DNA of 64,000 nucleotides from Pseudomonas sp. Root562 (lineage in GTDB: Bacteria; Pseudomonadota; Gammaproteobacteria; Pseudomonadales; Pseudomonadaceae). Of this stretch, positions 7,876-14,517 are shown piece after piece. The notes under the pieces are model-generated. The model was not told the origin of the DNA. It ran no database searches and worked only from the letters and a program-made list of their open reading frames with translations. The stretch covers positions 51,813 to 115,812 of the forward strand of contig NZ_LMGK01000026.1 in NCBI RefSeq assembly GCF_001427125.1. Direction: 5' to 3'. The stretch's first letter is position 1. Each line of letters opens with the position of its first letter. The translations under genes were made by a program, and so were the position numbers.

Positions 7876-8010
7876 TGTGGCGAGGGAGCTTGCTCCCGCT
7901 CGGCGTTGAAGCCGTCTTGAATCCTGTGATCGAGTTGTGCCTGATTCACTGAAGTTGCAGGTTTTGGGGCCGCCGCTACGCAGCCCAGCGGGAGCAAGCT
8001 CCCTCGCCAC
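7876..8010. repeat. REP pair, family A (GTGGCGAGGGAGC type), inverted
   Basis: TGTGGCGAGGGAGCTTGCTC (from 7876) and its inverted partner ending in CCTCGCCAC (8010) flank about 85 bp. Each arm is itself a hairpin (GGGAGCTTGCTCCC). The same arrangement recurs at 11087, 49350 and 52833. It sits in the nasT-nasA gap, so a nasT-nasA transcript must cross it. Confidence 0.85.
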
Positions 8011-8020
8011 GGTGATCGTG

Positions 8021-8596
8021 TCAGCCGAGCAGTTCACTCATCGCGATAATCTGCTCCGCCACCTGAATCAGCTTCTGCTGGCGGCTCATGGCCTGGCGGC
8101 GCATCAGGGTGTAGGCCTCTTCCTCGTTGCAGTCCTTCATTTTCATCAGCAGCCCTTTGGCCAGTTCGATGCGCTTGCGCTCGGCCAGTTGCTGATCGCG
8201 GGCGTGCAGTTGGGCGCGCAGGGCCTGGTCACTTTCGAAGCGGGCCATGGCCACATCCAGAATCGGCTGCAAGCGTTGGGCATGGATGCCCTCGACGATG
8301 TAGGCGCTGACCCCGGACTTGATCGCCTGGCGCATCACGCCGGGGTCGTGCTCGTCGGTAAACATCACGATGGGGCGTGGCTGGTCCCGGCTGACGAGCA
8401 CCACTTGTTCCATGACATCGCGGCTCGGTGACTCGGTATCGATCAGAATCACGTCCGGACGCACCGTTTCGACGCGTTCAGGCAGGTCGATGGTCAGGCC
8501 TGACTCGTCGATGACCTCGAAGCCGGCTTCGGTGAGGGCCGCTTTCAGGCGTCCGACTTTTTTCGCGGTATCGTTGATCAGCAGGATACGCAACAT
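8021..8596 (-). CDS. nasT: NasT, nitrate-responsive ANTAR antiterminator
   Basis: A 191-residue response-regulator-like protein. The receiver-like domain occupies residues 1-120, with D9 and D53 in the usual positions. An ANTAR RNA-binding domain runs from about 128 to 188 (LAERKRIELAKGLLMKMKDCNEEEAYTLMRRQAM). In the known NasS-NasT system NasS holds NasT inactive; nitrate or nitrite binding to NasS frees NasT, which binds leader RNA and prevents termination. The gene starts 15 bp after nasS. The leaders at 7747-7833 and 9839-9924 are its probable targets. Confidence 0.95.
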   Translation of the reverse strand: MLRILLINDTAKKVGRLKAALTEAGFEVIDESGLTIDLPERVETVRPDVILIDTESPSRDVMEQVVLVSRDQPRPIVMFTDEHDPGVMRQAIKSGVSAYIVEGIHAQRLQPILDVAMARFESDQALRAQLHARDQQLAERKRIELAKGLLMKMKDCNEEEAYTLMRRQAMSRQQKLIQVAEQIIAMSELLG

Positions 8597-8611
8597 GTTC
8601 GCAGTCTCCTG

Positions 8612-9823
8612 TCAGCAGTTGGCGAGTCGGGGCGAGTTGTCGCTCATGGCGTGCAGTTTGAAGCTGCGCGCATAGCCGGCGGGGTCCGAACCGTTCCAGA
8701 CCTTGCCATCGATCAACTGGCTGCTACGCATCTCTTTGCCCAGCGATGCGACACCGACGGCGCTGGCGGCCTCACGGTACAAGTCCAGTTGCTGAACCTG
8801 ACGGGCTACCGCGAGGTAATCCGGGTCATCGCGCAACAGCCCCCAGCGACGGAACTGGGTCATGAACCACATGCCATCGGACAGATACGGCAAGTTCACT
8901 TCACCGTCACCATGAAAGCGCATGGCGTGCGGGTCGTGCCAACGATTGCCCAGGCCGTCGTCGTAGTCGCCCAGCAGACGCGGTTCGATGCATGCCAGTG
9001 GGGCGTCGAGGTACTGTGGCGCGCTGAGCAATTGCGCAGTGCTGCGGCGGTTTTCGAGACTGTCTTCGATAAAACGACTGGCTTCCAGGATGGCCATCAC
9101 CAGTGCCCGGGCGGTGTTGGGGTATTGCTCGACGAAGGCGCGGGTGCAGCCTAGGACTTTTTCCGGATGATCGGGCCAGATCGTCTGGGTGGTCGCCAGG
9201 GTAAAACCGAGGTCCTGTTGCACGGCGCTGGCGGACCAGGGCTCGCCGACGCAGAAACCGTCGATGCGTCCCGCCTGCAGGTGCGCGACCATTTGCGGCG
9301 GTGGTACCACCACACTGTCGACCTCCAGCAACGGATGAATGCCCTGGCTGGCGAGCCAGTAATACAGCCACATGGCATGGGTGCCAGTGGGAAAGGTCTG
9401 GGCGAACGTCAATTTTGGGCGAGTTTGGTGCACGTGCCGGTGAAGTGCCTCAGGACCGGTCACGCCAAGGCCCTGCAAGCCATGGGAGAGATTGATGCTC
9501 TGGCCGTTCTGGTTCAGGCCCATGAGCACGGCCATGTCGGTCGCTGCCACGCCGCCGATACCCAGGTGCACGGCGTAGATCAAACCGTACAGGCTATGGG
9601 CGGCATCGAGTTCACCGCTCACCAGTTTGTCCCGCAGGTTGGCCCACGACGACTGGCGCTTGAGGTTCAGGGTCAAGCCGTAAGGTTGGGCGAAGCCCTG
9701 AGTCGCGGCGACAACCACCGAGGCGCAGTCGCTCAAGGCCATGAAGCCGAGGTTGATTTCGGTCTTTTCCGGGGCATCGCTGCCATTGACCCAGGCCAGA
9801 GGGCCGGCTGATGGTTCGTTCAT
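8612..9823 (-). CDS. nasS: NasS, nitrate/nitrite sensor (NrtA/CmpA-like binding protein)
   Basis: A 403-residue protein of the nitrate-binding solute-receptor fold without a signal peptide, so it acts in the cytoplasm. The N-terminus EINLGFMALSDCASVVVAA and the motif LRDKLVSGELDAAHSLYG are typical of NasS/NrtA. ATG 9823 has GAAGGTG about 7 bases upstream; the frame stays open 58 codons further, but that extension spans the leader terminator and shows no similarity. It heads the minus-strand block nasS-nasT-nasA-kinase-cobA. Its own leader contains an AACGGC-loop hairpin and a terminator, suggesting NasT controls the regulator genes too. Confidence 0.93.
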   Translation of the reverse strand: MNEPSAGPLAWVNGSDAPEKTEINLGFMALSDCASVVVAATQGFAQPYGLTLNLKRQSSWANLRDKLVSGELDAAHSLYGLIYAVHLGIGGVAATDMAVLMGLNQNGQSINLSHGLQGLGVTGPEALHRHVHQTRPKLTFAQTFPTGTHAMWLYYWLASQGIHPLLEVDSVVVPPPQMVAHLQAGRIDGFCVGEPWSASAVQQDLGFTLATTQTIWPDHPEKVLGCTRAFVEQYPNTARALVMAILEASRFIEDSLENRRSTAQLLSAPQYLDAPLACIEPRLLGDYDDGLGNRWHDPHAMRFHGDGEVNLPYLSDGMWFMTQFRRWGLLRDDPDYLAVARQVQQLDLYREAASAVGVASLGKEMRSSQLIDGKVWNGSDPAGYARSFKLHAMSDNSPRLANC

Positions 9824-9838
9824 CGATTTCGCACCTTC

Positions 9839-9888
9839 AAAAAAAACGTCGTCCCAGACCTGGTACCCGTAAGGCCGCGTGACGACGT
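9839..9888 (-). terminator. Leader terminator upstream of nasS
   Basis: On the minus strand ACGTCGTC (plus 9881-9888) pairs perfectly with GACGACGT (plus 9846-9853), followed by a run of about eight T (plus 9839-9846). The 27-base loop contains GGTACC. It ends 15 bases before the nasS ATG and lies 12 bases after the AACGGC hairpin, mirroring the nasA leader. Confidence 0.85.
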
Positions 9889-9900
9889 CGTTGTCCTTGC

Positions 9901-9924
9901 ACGCATTCCGCCGTTGGCCTGCGT
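9901..9924 (-). promoter_or_regulatory. NasT-type (ANTAR) RNA hairpin in the nasS leader
   Basis: On the minus strand the RNA reads ACGCAGGCC, loop AACGGC, GGAATGCGT. Five outer pairs and two loop-closing C-G pairs are separated by a tandem G-A mismatch, which stacks well in RNA. The loop is identical to that of the nasA leader and has A1 and G4. A terminator follows. I infer NasT autoregulation of nasS-nasT. Confidence 0.7.
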
Positions 9925-9970
9925 GCTGATGCTTCGATGGGTGCAAGGCATATGCCATCCCGGGATTCAC

Positions 9971-9986
9971 GGCAAAGAGATCGCCC
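9971..9986 (-). promoter_or_regulatory. Candidate sigma-54 promoter of nasS
   Basis: On the minus strand GGGCGATCTCTTTGCC has GG and GC elements 10 bases apart and the TTGC of the -12 element. The -24 TGGCAC is only partly matched (GGC). The predicted start near 9960 would give a leader of about 137 bases that begins just before GGCATATGCC and includes the AACGGC hairpin and terminator. RpoN control fits nitrogen assimilation. Confidence 0.45.
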
Positions 9987-10004
9987 GCCAACCTCAACCC
10001 CGGC

Positions 10005-10010
10005 TATAAT
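10005..10010 (+). promoter_or_regulatory. pyrD promoter, -10 element
   Basis: A consensus TATAAT lies 40 bases before the pyrD ATG. The matching -35 position shows no good TTGACA. The site overlaps the region upstream of the divergent nasS promoter. Confidence 0.5.
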
Positions 10011-10049
10011 CGCCGCCTCATTTCGCCGCCAATCGAGTCAAATCCGCCC

Positions 10050-11069
10050 ATGTACACCCTGGCCCGTCAGCTGTTGTTCAAACTTTCCCCGGAAACCTCC
10101 CACGATCTGTCCCTGGACCTGATCGGCGCGGGCGGACGTTTGGGCCTTAACGGCTTGCTGTGCAAGGCACCGGCGAAGATGCCGGTCAACGTCATGGGCC
10201 TGGATTTTCCGAATCCGGTGGGGCTGGCCGCCGGCCTGGACAAAAACGGCGCGGCCATTGACGGTTTCGCCCAATTGGGTTTCGGTTTTGTCGAAATAGG
10301 CACCATAACCCCGCGTCCGCAACCGGGTAATCCGAAACCACGGATTTTCCGATTGCCGGAAGCCGAGGCCATCATCAACCGCATGGGCTTCAACAACCTT
10401 GGCGTCGATCACCTGTTGGCCCGTGTGGCAGCCGCCAAGTACAAGGGCGTGCTGGGCATCAACATCGGCAAGAACTTCGATACCCCGGTCGAGCGCGCGG
10501 TTGACGATTATCTGATTTGCCTGGACAAGGTCTATGCCCACGCCAGCTACGTGACGGTCAACGTCAGCTCGCCGAACACACCGGGCCTGCGCAGCCTGCA
10601 ATTCGGCGATTCGCTCAAGCAACTGTTGGCCGACCTTGCCACGCGTCGCGCTGAACTGGCGCTGCGTCACGGCAAACACGTGCCGCTGGCCATCAAGATC
10701 GCCCCGGACATGACTGACGAAGAAACTGCGCAGGTTGCGCAAGCGTTGATCGAAACCGGAATGGACGCGGTCATCGCCACCAATACCACCTTGAGCCGTG
10801 TCGGCGTCGAGGGCATGGAGCATGGTGACGAGGCGGGCGGCCTGTCCGGTGCACCGGTTCGCGACAAGAGCACCCACACCGTGAAGGTGTTGGCGGCGGA
10901 GTTGGGGGGCCGCCTGCCGATCATTGCTGCCGGTGGCATCACTGAAGGCAAACATGCGGCAGAGAAGATCACTGCCGGTGCGAGCCTGGTGCAGATCTAC
11001 TCCGGCTTCATCTATAAAGGCCCGGCGCTGATTCGTGAATCCGTAGACGCAATCGCTGCCCTGCGCTGA
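10050..11069 (+). CDS. pyrD: Dihydroorotate dehydrogenase (quinone), class 2
   Basis: A 339-residue flavoenzyme oxidising dihydroorotate to orotate in pyrimidine synthesis and passing electrons to membrane quinone. The N-terminal amphipathic helices (YTLARQLLFKLSPETSHD) are the class-2 membrane-contact segment. FPNPVGLAAGLDKNG (53-67) binds FMN. NVSSPNTPGLR (171-181) carries the catalytic serine. NTTLSR and GAGGITEG-like IAAGGITEG complete the FMN phosphate site. Length matches the family. It is divergent from nasS and followed by a REP pair and the convergent rmf gene. Confidence 0.97.
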   Translation: MYTLARQLLFKLSPETSHDLSLDLIGAGGRLGLNGLLCKAPAKMPVNVMGLDFPNPVGLAAGLDKNGAAIDGFAQLGFGFVEIGTITPRPQPGNPKPRIFRLPEAEAIINRMGFNNLGVDHLLARVAAAKYKGVLGINIGKNFDTPVERAVDDYLICLDKVYAHASYVTVNVSSPNTPGLRSLQFGDSLKQLLADLATRRAELALRHGKHVPLAIKIAPDMTDEETAQVAQALIETGMDAVIATNTTLSRVGVEGMEHGDEAGGLSGAPVRDKSTHTVKVLAAELGGRLPIIAAGGITEGKHAAEKITAGASLVQIYSGFIYKGPALIRESVDAIAALR

Positions 11070-11086
11070 AGGCTCAAGGGAGCTTT

Positions 11087-11212
11087 TGTGGCGAGGGAGC
11101 TTGCTCCCGCTGCGAAGCAGCCCAAAGCACCCGCTTCGGTAAGTCAAATTGATTGAGAACACCGGGTTTACGATTGCTTCGCAACCGGGCGGGAGCAAGC
11201 TCCCTCGCCACA
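11087..11212. repeat. REP pair, family A, inverted
   Basis: TGTGGCGAGGGAGCTTGCTC (from 11087) and its inverted partner (ending 11212, CTCCCTCGCCACA) enclose about 80 bp. It starts 18 bp after the pyrD stop in the convergent pyrD-rmf gap and may act as a transcript-end structure. Confidence 0.85.
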
Positions 11213-11244
11213 AAAACAGGTTGTCCTTGTTTTGGAGCAGGCAT

Positions 11245-11271
11245 AAAAAAGGGCCCCTTCAAAGGAGCCCC
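11245..11271 (-). terminator. Intrinsic terminator of rmf
   Basis: On the minus strand GGGGCTCCTT pairs with AAGGGGCCC (one bulged G) around a two-base turn, followed by six T. It lies 88 bases after the rmf stop codon. Confidence 0.8.
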
Positions 11272-11358
11272 TGGGCCGCAGCCCGCCGTCCGGATGGGAC
11301 GTGCGTGGTTAATTCAGTACAAAATCAGATTGTCGTGTCGGAGTGTTGTGCCCTGTAA

Positions 11359-11574
11359 TTAGCCGACGGCGTGAAGTTCGTTGAGTCTGTGGATTCCCGC
11401 AGTGCCGGTCATACCGTCCCAGTTGTCGCCGCGTCCTTCTCGCCAGCCGTTAATCCAGGCTTGACGTACCGACGGTAGAGTAAATGGGCAAAGCTCACGG
11501 GATTTGCCACCAACGCCATATTGATATCCGCGCAAAAATGCTCTTTCCAACGGATCACGCTTAAGTCTTCTCAT
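11359..11574 (-). CDS. rmf: Ribosome modulation factor
   Basis: A 71-residue basic protein that binds the 30S subunit and drives 100S ribosome dimer formation in stationary phase. MRRLKRDPLERAFLRGYQYG and the CPFTLPSVRQAWINGWREGR core are characteristic. Pseudomonas members carry the same C-terminal extension (DGMTGTAGIHRLNELHAVG). The SD is GAGGG about 9 bases upstream. The gene is preceded by a strongly structured leader (11614-11705) and followed by a terminator at 11245. Confidence 0.96.
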   Translation of the reverse strand: MRRLKRDPLERAFLRGYQYGVGGKSRELCPFTLPSVRQAWINGWREGRGDNWDGMTGTAGIHRLNELHAVG

Positions 11575-11710
11575 AGGGTGTTGCCCTCACTTGTTGACTG
11601 TATTTATCGCGTCGACCTCAATTGAGGTCTGGCAGAAAAACTCTGCCGTTGGGGGCTCGTTGCCGGCGTGACGAGCCAAGGTGTTGGCGCCATTGCGGTG
11701 CCAACCTGAG
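11575..11710 (-). promoter_or_regulatory. rmf 5' leader RNA (rmf motif)
   Basis: Four inverted repeats lie in a row upstream of rmf. GTTGGCGCC/GGTGCCAAC is at 11683-11705 with a 5-base loop. GGCTCGT/ACGAGCC is at 11654-11677. GGCAGA/TCTGCC is at 11631-11647 with a 5-base loop. The perfect 16-bp palindrome GACCTCAATTGAGGTC is at 11614-11629. A conserved Pseudomonas structure called the rmf RNA motif is known from comparative genomics at exactly this place. Its mechanism is not established; control of rmf translation or mRNA stability is a reasonable inference. The exact ends are my estimate. Confidence 0.7.
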
Positions 11711-12103
11711 TTGAGTTCTAACCAATGCGTCACATCGAGGGAATGATCGTTTTGTCATAAGGACGTAACTGTTCATGTGCTATGGCCATAAGTAACCGCA
11801 TGTTAGCTGGGTATTTTTCAGGTAAACCCCGGTATGATCGGCCCCGCACAGCATGATCAGGTTAATCCTTTGGTGAGAATGCCTCCCGTTGCCGGGAAGG
11901 ACTATTCGACGAAGGGTCGACTTATGTCATTTTGTTGCATCAACTTTTTTATCTGTCCTTGCATCTAAGCTCATTTAACCCGGGCAGCAGGGGTGGAACG
12001 GCACACCTTCGTGCCACGCGGGCGCTCTTCGAGAAAAGCGCCTGATTGAAAACCGGTCCGGCAATGCGTTGTCGGGCCACTCAGCCAAAGGCTCCGAATT
12101 CTC
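11711..12103. other. Intergenic region upstream of rlmKL
   Basis: Most of the 529-bp gap between rmf and rlmKL is non-coding. The right part holds a possible -10 (TATGAT, 11833-11838) for rlmKL with no convincing -35. Hairpins follow: TCCCG/CGGGA (11884-11897), GGCAC/GTGCC (12000-12015) and GGCGC/GCGCC just after. A 14-codon reading frame rich in cysteine lies at 11924-11968. The rmf promoter should lie in the left part, but I cannot place it. Confidence 0.5.
11924..11968 (+). CDS. Possible 14-residue cysteine-rich leader peptide
   Basis: ATG 11924 opens a frame of 14 codons ending at TAA 11968, encoding MSFCCINFFICPCI with four cysteines. GAAGGG about 7 bases upstream could be a ribosome site. 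A short hairpin precedes it and two follow before the rlmKL start at 12104. This may be chance; no homologue is known to me. Confidence 0.25.
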   Translation: MSFCCINFFICPCI

Positions 12104-14374
12104 ATGTCCGATCGTTTCGAACTCTTCCTCACTTGCCCAAAAGGCCTTGAAGGCCTGCTCATCGAGGAAGCCGTCGGGCTTGGCCTTGAGGAAGCACGTG
12201 AGCACACCTCTGCCGTGCGCGGCATGGCCACCATGGAAACCGCTTATCGCCTGTGCCTGTGGTCGCGCCTGGCCAACCGGGTATTGCTGGTGCTCAAGCG
12301 TTTCCCGATGAAAGACGCCGAGGACCTCTACCACGGCGTGCTCGACATCGAGTGGCAAGACCACATGCTCAATGACGGCACCCTGGCTGTCGAATTCAGT
12401 GGTCACGGCTCGGGCATCGACAACACCCACTTCGGTGCCTTGAAGGTCAAGGATGCCATCGTCGACAAACTGCGCACCCCGCAGGGCGACCGTCCATCCA
12501 TCGACAAACTCAACCCGGACCTGCGCATTCACCTGCGCCTGGATCGCGGCGAAGCGATCCTTTCCCTCGACCTCTCCGGCCACAGCCTGCACCAGCGCGG
12601 CTATCGCCTGCAGCAAGGCGCGGCGCCGCTGAAGGAAAACCTCGCGGCCGCCATCCTGATCCGTTCCGGCTGGCCACGTATCGCAGCGCAAGGTGGCGCA
12701 CTGGCTGACCCGATGTGCGGTGTCGGTACCTTTCTGGTGGAAGCGGCGATGATCGCTGCTGACATCGCGCCGAACCTGCGTCGCGAGCAGTGGGGATTCA
12801 CCGCCTGGCTGGGTCACGTACCGGCGCTGTGGAAAAAGCTCCATGAAGAGGCGTCCGAACGCGCCGCTGCCGGTCTGGCCAAGCCACCGTTGTGGATTCG
12901 CGGTTACGAAGCCGACCCGCGTCTGATTCAGCCGGGCCGCAACAACGTCGAGCGTGCCGGCCTCAGCGAGTGGATCAAGATCTATCAGGGCGAAGTCGCG
13001 ACTTTCGAGCCGCGTCCGGATCAAAACCAGAAAGGCCTGGTGATCTGCAACCCTCCATACGGCGAGCGACTGGGCGACGAGGCGAGCCTGCTCTACCTTT
13101 ACCAGAACCTCGGCGAGCGTCTGCGTCAGGCCTGTCTGAACTGGGAAGCCGCCGTCTTTACCGGCGCGCCGGATCTGGGCAAGCGCATGGGCATCCGCAG
13201 CCACAAGCAGTATTCGTTCTGGAACGGCGCCTTGCCGTGCAAGCTGCTGTTGATCAAGGTGCTGCCCGACCAGTTCGTCACAGGCGAGCGTCGTACCCCG
13301 GAACAGCGTCAGGCCGAACGGGAGCAAGCGGCCTATGACGAGGCGCCGAGCGAGCCGCAAGAGCGCAAGTACAACAAAAACGGCAACCCGATCAAACCCG
13401 TGCCGGCGCCGGCCCCGGTGGTCGAGCAGCCGCGCCTGAGCGAAGGCGGGCAGATGTTTGCCAACCGCCTGCAAAAAAACCTCAAGGCCTTGGGCAAGTG
13501 GGTCAAGCGCGAAGGCATCGACTGCTATCGCGTGTACGATGCCGACATGCCGGAATATTCCATGGCCATCGACCTGTATCACGATTGGGTCCACGTCCAG
13601 GAATACGCCGCGCCGAAATCCATCGATCCGGAAAAAGCCTCGGCGCGGATGTTCGATGCCCTGGCCGCCATTCCGCAGGCTTTGAACATCGACAAGAGCC
13701 GCGTGGTGGTCAAACGCCGCGAGCGTCAGAGTGGCACCAAGCAATATGAACGCCAGGCGGCTCAGGGGAAGTTCGTCGAGGTCAACGAAGGTGGCGTGAA
13801 GCTGTTGGTCAACCTCACCGATTACCTGGATACCGGCCTGTTCCTCGACCACCGTCCTATGCGCATGCGCATTCAGAAAGAGGCGGCCGGCAAGCGCTTC
13901 CTCAATCTGTTCTGCTACACCGCCACGGCCAGCGTGCACGCGGCCAAGGGCGGTGCACGCAGCACCACCAGCGTCGACCTGTCGAAAACCTATCTTGACT
14001 GGGCGCGTCGCAATCTGTCGCTGAACGGTTTTTCCGACAAGAACCGTCTGGAGCAGGGCGATGTAATGGCCTGGCTGGACGCCTGTCGTGACGAATACGA
14101 TCTGATCTTCATTGACCCGCCGACATTCTCCAACTCCAAGCGCATGGAAGGGATTTTCGACGTGCAACGCGATCAGGTGCAGTTGATCGATCTGGCGATG
14201 GCTCGGCTGGCGCCGGGCGGGGTGTTGTACTTCTCCAACAACTTCCGCAAGTTCGAGCTGGAGCCCAACCTCAGCGAGCGCTACGCGGTCGAAGAGATTA
14301 CCGCCCAGACCATCGATCCGGATTTTTCCCGCAACGCCAAGATTCACCGCGCCTGGAAAATCACGGCCCGTTGA
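12104..14374 (+). CDS. rlmL: Bifunctional 23S rRNA methyltransferase RlmKL
   Basis: A 756-residue fusion protein that methylates 23S rRNA: N2 of G2445 by the N-terminal RlmL half and N7 of G2069 by the C-terminal RlmK half (E. coli numbering). A ferredoxin-like/THUMP region (about 1-155) precedes the first Rossmann methyltransferase. It carries DPMCGVGTFLVEAA and the catalytic NPPYGERLG (N316). A Lys/Pro-rich linker (about 410-450) follows. The second domain has FLNLFCYTATASVHAAKGGA and the FIDPPTFSNSKRM motif near residue 670. Length agrees with the E. coli fusion. A terminator follows at 14391. Confidence 0.96.
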   Translation: MSDRFELFLTCPKGLEGLLIEEAVGLGLEEAREHTSAVRGMATMETAYRLCLWSRLANRVLLVLKRFPMKDAEDLYHGVLDIEWQDHMLNDGTLAVEFSGHGSGIDNTHFGALKVKDAIVDKLRTPQGDRPSIDKLNPDLRIHLRLDRGEAILSLDLSGHSLHQRGYRLQQGAAPLKENLAAAILIRSGWPRIAAQGGALADPMCGVGTFLVEAAMIAADIAPNLRREQWGFTAWLGHVPALWKKLHEEASERAAAGLAKPPLWIRGYEADPRLIQPGRNNVERAGLSEWIKIYQGEVATFEPRPDQNQKGLVICNPPYGERLGDEASLLYLYQNLGERLRQACLNWEAAVFTGAPDLGKRMGIRSHKQYSFWNGALPCKLLLIKVLPDQFVTGERRTPEQRQAEREQAAYDEAPSEPQERKYNKNGNPIKPVPAPAPVVEQPRLSEGGQMFANRLQKNLKALGKWVKREGIDCYRVYDADMPEYSMAIDLYHDWVHVQEYAAPKSIDPEKASARMFDALAAIPQALNIDKSRVVVKRRERQSGTKQYERQAAQGKFVEVNEGGVKLLVNLTDYLDTGLFLDHRPMRMRIQKEAAGKRFLNLFCYTATASVHAAKGGARSTTSVDLSKTYLDWARRNLSLNGFSDKNRLEQGDVMAWLDACRDEYDLIFIDPPTFSNSKRMEGIFDVQRDQVQLIDLAMARLAPGGVLYFSNNFRKFELEPNLSERYAVEEITAQTIDPDFSRNAKIHRAWKITAR

Positions 14375-14390
14375 TATCTGAAGGGGTTGG

Positions 14391-14434
14391 ATCCACAGAG
14401 CCTTGATTTTAAAAGGCTCTGTGGATTCTTTCTG
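14391..14434 (+). terminator. Intrinsic terminator of rlmKL
   Basis: ATCCACAGAGCCTT (14391-14404) pairs with AAGGCTCTGTGGAT around an A/T-rich loop, followed by TCTTTCT. It lies 16 bp after the rlmKL stop. Confidence 0.88.
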
Positions 14435-14517
14435 TACTGGTCAAATTAGTGGCTAATAGCTATAACTCAACTCAGGGCCAAAGGGCTTTCCCGCACCTGG
14501 CGTTTTGAGTTGCGTTT

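Noticed and set aside
7876..8010. Possible CRISPR, because of recurrent palindromic units
   Set aside because: Units occur singly or as inverted pairs with irregular spacers and no cas genes.
11975..14347. 790-codon open frame on the minus strand opposite rlmKL
   Set aside because: It is the mirror of the strongly GC3-biased rlmKL gene, without a recognisable domain or ribosome site.
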